NCBI GenBank assembly: GCA_022449705.1
Contig: JAKURS010000068.1
Span: forward strand, 1-5,545
DNA: 5,545 nucleotides
Reading direction: 5' to 3'
Origin: Candidatus Poseidoniia archaeon
GTDB lineage: Archaea > Thermoplasmatota > Poseidoniia > MGIII > CG-Epi1
This document shows, piece after piece, positions 1 to 4,649 of the stretch; within the stretch, counting starts at the first letter, position 1; each line of letters starts with the position of its first letter. Under the pieces are notes generated by a model. It ran no database searches and was not told the origin of the DNA. It was given only the letters and a program-made list of their open reading frames with translations. A program made the position numbers and the translations under genes.

Positions 1-361
1 GGCGCGGATGCTCTGGTGGAACTCGCTCTTCGGCCGCGGCCGCAACGTCCACCCGGCGCTGCTGATCCTGGTCATCATTACCGCTCCATTGGCGGCGTTC
101 CTGCTGCAGGCGGCCGTCTCGCGGCAGCGCGAGTTCAAGGCGGATGCGACCGCCGCCGCGCTGACCGGAAAGCCATGGGCACTGGTCAACGCCCTGCGCA
201 AGCTGGAGCACGGCAACGCCCGCCGGCCGATGGAGGTCGGCTCGCCGACCCACGCAGCGCTCTGTATCGCCAACCCGCTGCGCGGCGGCAACCTGCTCTC
301 GAGCATGTTCTCGACGCACCCCCCGATGGAAGCGCGTATCGCCGCGCTCGAGGCGCTGTAG
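1..361 (+). CDS. htpX: HtpX-like M48 family zinc metalloprotease, C-terminal part (5' end outside window)
   Basis: Membrane-bound zinc endopeptidase of the M48/HtpX family, which degrades misfolded membrane proteins. The reading frame is open from base 2 and stops with TAG at 359-361, so about 119 C-terminal residues are present. Numbering from the Met at base 8, residues about 17-38 form a hydrophobic membrane helix. It is followed by REFKADATAA, which matches the family motif carrying the third zinc ligand (Glu42 here, Asp46 nearby; REFHADAGSA in E. coli HtpX). The end, with LCIANPL and FSTHPPMEARIAAL, fits the conserved HtpX C-terminus (LFMTHPPLDKRIEAL in E. coli). The HEXXH active-site helix lies upstream, outside the window. 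The Met at base 8 is internal and not the true start. The oxidase gene follows after 11 bases, so the two may share a transcript. I am confident of the family; the exact physiological substrate is not visible. Confidence 0.9.
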   Translation, partial: ARMLWWNSLFGRGRNVHPALLILVIITAPLAAFLLQAAVSRQREFKADATAAALTGKPWALVNALRKLEHGNARRPMEVGSPTHAALCIANPLRGGNLLSSMFSTHPPMEARIAALEAL

Positions 362-372
362 GCGCACGGTTC

Positions 373-1305
373 ATGCGCTGCACGGTCATCGGCGCCGGCG
401 TCTGCGGCCTCTCCTGCGCGGTTCGGCTGCTGGAGGCAGGCTGGGCGGTGGAGATAGTCGCCGAAAAGTTCTCGCCCGAGACGACTTCAGACCGCGCCGC
501 TGCCGTATGGTATCCATTCCTGGTCGCACCGGCCGACCGGGCCAAGGTGTGGGCGATGGCTTCTTACAGCGTCTTCTCGGAGCTTTCCGCCAGCGAGCCG
601 GAGGCAGGCGTCATCATGCGCACCGGCCGGGAGTACCTGCGCGAGAATATGGAATCACCAGACTGGCACACCGCCATCACACGCTTCCGGCTGCTGGGGC
701 CTGGCGAGCTGCCTGACGAATACGTGCATGGCTGGGAATTCGAGGTGCCGGTGGTCGAGATGCCGCGCTACATGGCGTGGCTGCGAGCGCGCTGCGAATC
801 GCTTGGCGGTACGCTCACACAGCGCCGGCTCGAGTCATTCGATGATGTAGAGGGCGACGCCCTGGTCAACTGCAGCGGCCTCGGCGCACGTGAACTGGCG
901 GGCGACGATGATCTGCACCCAATGCGGGGGCAAGTGCTCTACCTCGACCAGACACCGGCGGTAGGCCACTTTGACCAGCAGCCGGAGACGCTGGCCTACG
1001 TCATCCCGCGCAGTGACTGTACCGTGCTGGGCGGCACCGCACAGATAAACGACTGGAACGAGTCACCCAGCGAAGATGACAGCGAGCTGATTCTGGCAAA
1101 GTGCACGGCGATGTGGCCCGGGCTTGACACCAGTCGCATTACCGGTGTGGCAGTCGGCCTGCGCCCGGCACGCAGCGCGGTACGGCTTGAGCTGGAATCT
1201 GGCGAACGGCCGCTAATCCACAACTACGGCCATGGCGGTGGCGGCGTCACGCTCTCTTGGGGCTGTGCTGACGAGGTCGTGGCGCTGCTCAGTGCCGCCA
1301 CATAG
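373..1305 (+). CDS. D-amino-acid oxidase family FAD-dependent oxidoreductase
   Basis: Predicted flavoenzyme that oxidatively deaminates D-amino acids to 2-oxo acids, ammonia and hydrogen peroxide. It has 310 residues, somewhat shorter than animal DAAO/D-aspartate oxidase (about 340), which end in a peroxisomal signal absent here. Visible motifs: the Rossmann GAGVCG at residues 7-12; TTSDRAAAVWYPFL at 37-50, matching the FAD-binding TTSDVAAG region; VNCSGLGAREL near the middle; Tyr209 and Arg264 at the positions of the substrate-carboxylate ligands Tyr228 and Arg283 of human DAAO; and HNYGHGGGG at 283-291, the family C-terminal FAD signature. The stretch GDWNxSP with VNCSGLG resembles D-aspartate oxidase, but the Arg of its GGTRQ motif is Ala223 here, so acidic-substrate preference is not supported. 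ATG at 373 is chosen because the Rossmann strand begins right after it. No clear Shine-Dalgarno site is seen. The gene lies 11 bases after htpX and its last 17 bases overlap the opposing gene. Confidence 0.9.
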   Translation: MRCTVIGAGVCGLSCAVRLLEAGWAVEIVAEKFSPETTSDRAAAVWYPFLVAPADRAKVWAMASYSVFSELSASEPEAGVIMRTGREYLRENMESPDWHTAITRFRLLGPGELPDEYVHGWEFEVPVVEMPRYMAWLRARCESLGGTLTQRRLESFDDVEGDALVNCSGLGARELAGDDDLHPMRGQVLYLDQTPAVGHFDQQPETLAYVIPRSDCTVLGGTAQINDWNESPSEDDSELILAKCTAMWPGLDTSRITGVAVGLRPARSAVRLELESGERPLIHNYGHGGGGVTLSWGCADEVVALLSAAT

Positions 1306-2701
1306 GCAGCACCGCGTCGTAGCCCGCGAGCGGGACGCCCGTCAGCGCAGCCGCCTCCTGGTCGAGCGCGCGCAGTTGCTCCGGCCCCAGCTCGCTGGCG
1401 CTGCCGGCACCGAGCGCGCCCATCGCGTGCGCGAGCTGGTCACCCAGCTTGCCAAGCTGATCAAGAGTGACCTTGCCGGTCAGCATGACTCCGGCACCGC
1501 CGAGCGCCAGCAGCTTGAGCACGTCGCTCGCCGATGCCCGGGGCATCTCGGCCAGAACCAGCAGCCCGCTGTCGCGTGCCGCGGAGAGCGCCGCCTCCAT
1601 CGGTACGCCGCCCGGCGCAAGGATAACTCCGTCTGGCGCCGTCCCGCTCAGTACACCCATGTCGCCGCTCAGGTCACCTGCCGGCAGACGCACCAGCACC
1701 GGCACTCGGTTGCGTGTATCCTGGCGTACCAGCTCGACCACATTCACCAGGTCGTCCGATCGCTCCATGTCGAGCCGCCGCGGTAGCCTCCCGGCCGAAA
1801 GGTCGATAATTGCCAGGTTGCACTTGCCGAAATCCGGCGGCCTGCCACCGACCTCCCATGTAGCCATCTGCGGTGCGTGCTCGCCCTGCCACAGCAGCGG
1901 AATCGTCAGGTTCAGCGGCTCCCCAGTATCGGGGCCGAGCGTCAACCCGGGATTGACAGGGTCGAGTCCGGGGCGACGTGGGCGTCGCTTCAGCACCGCC
2001 TCGACCAGCCGCAGCCGTGACAGCAGCTCAGGCAGTTCCTCCCGCTCCAGTTCCGGTAGCCGTGCCACCGCGGTCCCGCTGACGCGCTGGAACTCCAGGC
2101 CGTGCGGGTCGATGCCGTGCTCCTGCAGCAGCTTCTGCACAATCTTACGCTCCGATGGCGCGGCTGGCTTGGCGCCCGCCTCGGGCAGCGTGAAATTGCC
2201 GGCGATGAACAGCTTGCCGCCAGCCATGTAGCGCGCCACGTCACCGCTGACGTCGCCCGCCACCGCCACGGTGCCGCCCTGCATCCCGGTGCCGAGCGAC
2301 CCATCAACGTCGCCCGCGATAAGCAGCTCGCCGTCGAGCATCCCCGCCGCCGCGCTGCCGCGCACCGAGCCCTGCACCACTAGAGTCCCGCCCGCCAGCC
2401 CGTGGCCGGCGCCGCTGCCGGCTGAGCCGTTGACGATAATCTCCCCCGCCAGCATCGAGTTGCCAGCGAAGCGCCCTGCGCCGCCGTTGAGAATTAGCTG
2501 CGCGCCGCGGTTCAGCCCGCCAAAATTGTCGCCGCCAGTACCATCGAACGTCGCCGTTTTTCCTTTGGGGAAGCCGACCGCGATGCAAGCCATTGGCTCG
2601 AGCCGCTTGGCTGCTACTGTATCGCTGTCCGCGAGCCGCTCCAGCAGCCGCGAATTGATGTCGCCCGGCGTCGGGTCCCGGACCTCCTCCTCGTCCGCCA
2701 T
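1289..2701 (-). CDS. GXGXG beta-helix protein fused to a reduced glutamate-synthase (GltB2)-like domain
   Basis: 470 residues. Residues about 40-170 form a GXGXG domain as in the C-terminal part of glutamate synthase large subunit and in formylmethanofuran dehydrogenase subunit C: five repeats of exactly 19 residues (69-87, 88-106, 107-125, 126-144, 145-163) plus a half turn at 164-170, with hydrophobic triplets (LIL, IIV, LVV, LLI, VAV, LFI) at each repeat start. A charged linker follows (about 180-245). Residues about 330-460 resemble the end of the glutamate synthase FMN barrel: APDGVILAPGG, a DVLKLLALGGAGVML segment (KALALGADAV in true enzymes), then LAHAMGALGAGSASEL and TGVPLAGYD. Only two cysteines exist (39 and 294), so the 3Fe-4S ligands are absent and the barrel is far shorter than normal. 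It is probably not a glutamate synthase; a structural or regulatory role is a guess. ATG at 2701 has no Shine-Dalgarno site but has a TATA-like box 24 bases upstream. The end overlaps the convergent oxidase gene. Confidence 0.8.
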   Translation of the reverse strand: MADEEEVRDPTPGDINSRLLERLADSDTVAAKRLEPMACIAVGFPKGKTATFDGTGGDNFGGLNRGAQLILNGGAGRFAGNSMLAGEIIVNGSAGSGAGHGLAGGTLVVQGSVRGSAAAGMLDGELLIAGDVDGSLGTGMQGGTVAVAGDVSGDVARYMAGGKLFIAGNFTLPEAGAKPAAPSERKIVQKLLQEHGIDPHGLEFQRVSGTAVARLPELEREELPELLSRLRLVEAVLKRRPRRPGLDPVNPGLTLGPDTGEPLNLTIPLLWQGEHAPQMATWEVGGRPPDFGKCNLAIIDLSAGRLPRRLDMERSDDLVNVVELVRQDTRNRVPVLVRLPAGDLSGDMGVLSGTAPDGVILAPGGVPMEAALSAARDSGLLVLAEMPRASASDVLKLLALGGAGVMLTGKVTLDQLGKLGDQLAHAMGALGAGSASELGPEQLRALDQEAAALTGVPLAGYDAVLPMWRH

Positions 2702-2747
2702 TAATGCGCCAAATGCAGTGCTATTTAGGCGGTTATCCCAAGTATAT
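2702..2747 (-). other. Short AT-rich gap between the small membrane gene and the GXGXG gene
   Basis: This 46-base gap has no hairpin plus T-run on the transcribed strand, so nothing marks a strong terminator after the isoprenoid operon. It holds a candidate TATA box (separate entry) and most of one copy of a 17-base repeat. Both read-through from the upstream genes and a separate promoter are possible. Confidence 0.5.
2721..2730 (-). promoter_or_regulatory. Candidate archaeal TATA box for the GXGXG protein gene
   Basis: On the minus strand this reads GCCTAAATAG. The TAAATA core is centred about 24 bases before the A of the ATG at 2701, the distance expected if transcription begins at the start codon (leaderless mRNA). 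The 20 bases before the ATG show no Shine-Dalgarno sequence, which agrees. It is inferred from position and base composition only. Confidence 0.4.
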
Positions 2748-2750
2748 TCA
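2734..2750. repeat. 17-base direct repeat, copy 1
   Basis: TATCCCAAGTATATTCA matches the copy at 2811-2827 in 15 of 17 bases. This copy covers the stop codon of the small membrane gene and the adjacent gap. On the minus strand it contains AATATACTT, which is TATA-like, so it might be a promoter element; chance similarity in an AT-rich stretch is also possible. Confidence 0.4.
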
Positions 2751-2927
2751 GGATCCGCTGAAAAGTTCTCCCGATTTCATCATTCCAAAAAACAAAGCAC
2801 CACCAGTTAGTATCTCAAGTATATTTATGCTAAGGTGCGCGGTGCCACAAGCATAATACACATATGAGCCATGAAGAATCAGCGCCAATCCCAGCAATAT
2901 ACTAGTTTTCCGAATATTCGGGTCCAT
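2748..2927 (-). CDS. Small two-helix membrane protein, unknown function (59 aa)
   Basis: I do not recognise this protein. It starts MDPNIRKT, then has two hydrophobic segments, about residues 8-28 (SILLGLALILHGSYVYYACG) and about 34-52 (through ILEILTGGALFFGMM), and a short polar tail ending SGELFSGS. Two membrane-spanning helices joined by a short loop are likely. The start is chosen because this ATG lies 2 bases after the TGA of the geranylgeranyl-diphosphate synthase gene, and the hydrophobic protein begins here; a longer reading frame upstream only runs through that gene out of frame. A GAGGG stretch about 10 bases before the ATG could be a weak ribosome site. By hand count 76 of 180 bases are G or C (42%), well below its neighbours, with four ATA codons and many TTT, TAT and AAT. 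That may reflect recent acquisition or the demands of hydrophobic residues. Position suggests co-transcription with the isoprenoid genes. Confidence 0.7.
   Translation of the reverse strand: MDPNIRKTSILLGLALILHGSYVYYACGTAHLSINILEILTGGALFFGMMKSGELFSGS
2811..2827. repeat. 17-base direct repeat, copy 2
   Basis: TATCTCAAGTATATTTA, the partner of the copy at 2734-2750 and offset by 77 bases, lies inside the small membrane gene. The offset is not a multiple of three, so the likeness is at DNA level and not a repeated peptide. The minus strand reads TAAATATACTT, close to an archaeal TATA box. Confidence 0.4.
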
Positions 2928-2929
2928 GC

Positions 2930-3910
2930 TCAATGCCCTCGCGTCACCATATATCCGAGCAGCGCCTCGAACAGCTGCCGCGGCTCTCCTTGCGGGTACT
3001 TTGCGAGCGTGTCGCGGACGCCCTGCAGGTAGCCGTTCGCCTGTTCGTGGCACGCCGCCAGCGCGCCGCTACGCTCCATGATGGCTACGGCTTCGGCCAC
3101 GTCCTCGTCGCTGCTGTCGCCGTCGAGGATGGCTGTGAGCCGTTTCTGGTCCTCCGATGTGGCGCGGTCCAAGGCCTCAATCACCAGCAGCGTGCGCTTG
3201 CCCTGCCGGATGTCGGATCCGGACGGCTTGCCCAGCAGCTCCTCGGTGGCGGTCGCGTCGAGGTAATCATCCCATATCTGGAAGCCGAGGCCGACGTCTA
3301 TCGCCATCTGCTGCAATTCGTGTGCCTGTTCCTCGCTGGCACCGCCGATGCGTGCACCCCCGTAGGCAGCCGAACCGAAGAGAATCGACGTTTTCAGCCG
3401 TACCATCTCGAGGTATTCGGCCGGTGTGACCTTCTCCCGCTCTTCAAAATCAAGGTCCATCTGCTGTCCCTCGGCAATCTCGCGTACGGTGGACGCGACG
3501 TGGCGCACCAGTTCGACACGCATTTCCTGGCTGCAGTCGCTGTCGGTTACCATCTCGAACGCATACGCAAACAGCGCGTCGCCAGCGTTGATGGCGGTCG
3601 CGACACCAAACTCGGCGTGTGCTGACGTGACGCCATGCCTCAGATTGTCGTCATCCATCACGTCGTCGTGGACAAGAGTGAAATTGTGGATGGTTTCCAG
3701 GGCGGCGGCATATGGCACCGCCTTGGCGGAATCGCCGCCGACCATCTCGCACACCAGCAGCGCCATCACGGGCCGCAGCCGCTTGCCGCCGGCCAGAGGG
3801 ATGTGCGCCATGGCACGGTAGAGCTGTTCCGGCTCTCGCACTTTCAGGTATTCACGCAGAGCCGCCTCGACCGGCGCAGCCTTCGCGGCCAGCGCCGCCT
3901 TCAGCTCCAT
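2930..3910 (-). CDS. idsA: Geranylgeranyl-diphosphate synthase (short-chain trans-polyprenyl synthase, archaeal type)
   Basis: Condenses DMAPP with three IPP units to make C20 geranylgeranyl diphosphate, the chain donor for archaeal ether lipids. It has 326 residues, normal for the family. Seen in order: GGKRLRP at 41-47 (IPP binding); the first Asp-rich motif with Asp82, Asp83 and Asp86 followed by DDNLRHG; GQQMDLDFE from 148; KTS at 173-175; the second Asp-rich motif QIWDDYLD (Asp214, Asp215, Asp218); and GSDIRQGKRT at 231-240. Phe77 sits five residues before the first motif, as in the type I archaeal enzyme of Sulfolobus acidocaldarius, where this residue limits the product to C20; this supports C20, although C15 cannot be fully excluded. 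The start ATG overlaps the end of idi by 10 bases and follows a good Shine-Dalgarno site, so translation is probably coupled. The small membrane gene follows after 2 bases. Confidence 0.94.
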   Translation of the reverse strand: MELKAALAAKAAPVEAALREYLKVREPEQLYRAMAHIPLAGGKRLRPVMALLVCEMVGGDSAKAVPYAAALETIHNFTLVHDDVMDDDNLRHGVTSAHAEFGVATAINAGDALFAYAFEMVTDSDCSQEMRVELVRHVASTVREIAEGQQMDLDFEEREKVTPAEYLEMVRLKTSILFGSAAYGGARIGGASEEQAHELQQMAIDVGLGFQIWDDYLDATATEELLGKPSGSDIRQGKRTLLVIEALDRATSEDQKRLTAILDGDSSDEDVAEAVAIMERSGALAACHEQANGYLQGVRDTLAKYPQGEPRQLFEALLGYMVTRGH

Positions 3911-4572
3911 GCCACCTCACCCATGTCGTGGATTTCGCTGTCGGCCATCCCTGCCAGGCCATCCAGGTTCTCCCACCAGGCTGGCAGGAGATTATCGGCA
4001 ATCAGCCGGAACCAGGGACCAATCAGCTCGCTGTCGAGCAGCTCGCGCAACTCGGTTGGTGTAACCCAGCGCGTCTCCGCAATCTCGTTCGGATTCGGAG
4101 CCGGCTTCACATTGGCCCGTAGGCAGATGATGTGGTCCAGTTCGTGCTCGACCCACTCCGCGCTGGCGCGCGCCCGATAGAGCATGCGGGTCATGAAAAC
4201 CATGTCCTCCAGCGGTGCGTCCGTCGCCGGAATCCCCAGCTCCTGCCCCAGCTTGCGCTGTGCAGCGCGCTTGACTCCCAATGCGTCCTGCATTTCGAGC
4301 TCCGGCTCGCAGTGCAGCGGGTGGCTGCAGCAGGTGTTCGCCCATACTCCCGGAAACGTAATTTTCTCGGGCGAACGCTGCTGGAGCAGCAGCCTGCCCT
4401 CGGAGTCAAAGACAAGTATGCTGAAGGCACGGTGCAGCACCCCCTCGCCGTGGTGACAGGCTACCTTGCTGGCTGAGCCGGTAACGGTGTCGCTCTCATT
4501 GACCAGGATACACTCCTCGGCCATGAATGCGACCTGTTCCGTATCATGCTTGTCGAGCGGCTCAGCCTCCAT
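3901..4572 (-). CDS. idi: Isopentenyl-diphosphate delta-isomerase, type I (Nudix fold, eukaryote-like)
   Basis: Interconverts IPP and DMAPP, supplying the starter unit for prenyl chains; cytosolic, needs a divalent metal. It has 223 residues, close to human IDI1 in size. Seen: LDKHDTEQ at the N-terminus, which aligns with human LDKQQVQ and fixes the start at 4572 over the internal Met17; metal ligands by alignment to E. coli Idi His40, His47, His84, Glu142 and Glu144; catalytic Cys82 in NTCCSHPL; acidic catalytic site WVEHELD; and PWFRLIADNLLPAWWENL near the end. The double-Cys NTCCSHPL and ALGVKRAAQRKL motifs are those of animal and fungal enzymes (human TNTCCSHPL, ALGVRRAAQRRL), unlike E. 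coli NSVCGHP. It is the first gene of a minus-strand operon and overlaps the GGPP synthase by 10 bases. A TATA-like box sits 25 bases before the ATG and no Shine-Dalgarno site is visible, suggesting a leaderless mRNA. Confidence 0.95.
   Translation of the reverse strand: MEAEPLDKHDTEQVAFMAEECILVNESDTVTGSASKVACHHGEGVLHRAFSILVFDSEGRLLLQQRSPEKITFPGVWANTCCSHPLHCEPELEMQDALGVKRAAQRKLGQELGIPATDAPLEDMVFMTRMLYRARASAEWVEHELDHIICLRANVKPAPNPNEIAETRWVTPTELRELLDSELIGPWFRLIADNLLPAWWENLDGLAGMADSEIHDMGEVAWS
3912..3918 (-). promoter_or_regulatory. Shine-Dalgarno site for the GGPP synthase gene
   Basis: The minus strand reads GAGGTGG, ending just before GC-ATG at 3910. GAGGTG pairs perfectly with the usual 3' end of 16S rRNA. 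It lies inside the last codons of idi, so a ribosome finishing idi would be delivered to it. It stands out because the genes at promoter heads in this window lack such a site. Confidence 0.65.
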
Positions 4573-4592
4573 GCTGGCCGGCAGGTGATGTC

Positions 4593-4601
4593 AATTTAAA
4601 G
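4593..4601 (-). promoter_or_regulatory. Candidate TATA box for idi
   Basis: On the minus strand it reads CTTTAAATT. Its centre (4597) is 25 bases before the A of the idi ATG at 4572, the spacing expected for an archaeal promoter whose transcript begins at the start codon. It is the most AT-rich patch in this gap. A purine-rich BRE upstream is not obvious. Confidence 0.5.
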
Positions 4602-4619
4602 GTAGTCGGCGGCCCAACC

Positions 4620-4628
4620 GCTTTATTG
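4620..4628 (+). promoter_or_regulatory. Candidate TATA box for the ALDH gene
   Basis: GCTTTATTG is centred about 25 bases before the A of the ATG at 4650, mirroring the idi box. Together with the lack of a Shine-Dalgarno site, this suggests a leaderless transcript. The match to the archaeal consensus TTTATATA is only partial. Confidence 0.45.
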
Positions 4629-4649
4629 CTCCTGCAATTGCCGTCGTGC

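Larger units (their letters stand above)
4573..4649. promoter_or_regulatory. Divergent promoter region between idi and the ALDH gene
   Basis: These 77 bases separate the start codons of idi (minus) and the ALDH gene (plus). They contain one AT-rich, TATA-like element for each direction (separate entries) about 24 bases apart, so the two promoters are back to back and may compete or be controlled together. No Shine-Dalgarno sequence precedes either start codon. I see no inverted repeat that would clearly mark an operator. Confidence 0.55.

Noticed and set aside
16..372. In-frame upstream extension of the D-amino-acid oxidase gene through the protease gene
   Set aside because: The extension is Arg/Ala/Pro-rich out-of-frame translation of htpX; the FAD-binding Rossmann strand begins immediately after the ATG at 373.
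1467..2231. 254-residue plus-strand open frame opposite the GXGXG gene
   Set aside because: Ser/Arg/Pro-rich composition typical of antisense frames in GC-rich DNA, with no recognisable domain; the minus-strand frame has repeats and conserved motifs.
2785..2794. Run of T on the minus strand that could serve as an archaeal terminator
   Set aside because: It encodes Leu-Phe-Phe of the second membrane helix inside a gene, with downstream coding sequence still open; a hydrophobic segment explains it.
2910..2921. Perfect 12-base palindrome CCGAATATTCGG near the start of the small membrane gene
   Set aside because: About one such palindrome is expected by chance in 5.5 kb, there is no loop for a hairpin, and it lies in coding sequence; no regulator site can be claimed.
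2933..3625. 230-residue plus-strand open frame opposite the GGPP synthase gene
   Set aside because: It is the antisense of a gene with every family motif in place; its translation shows no family signature.
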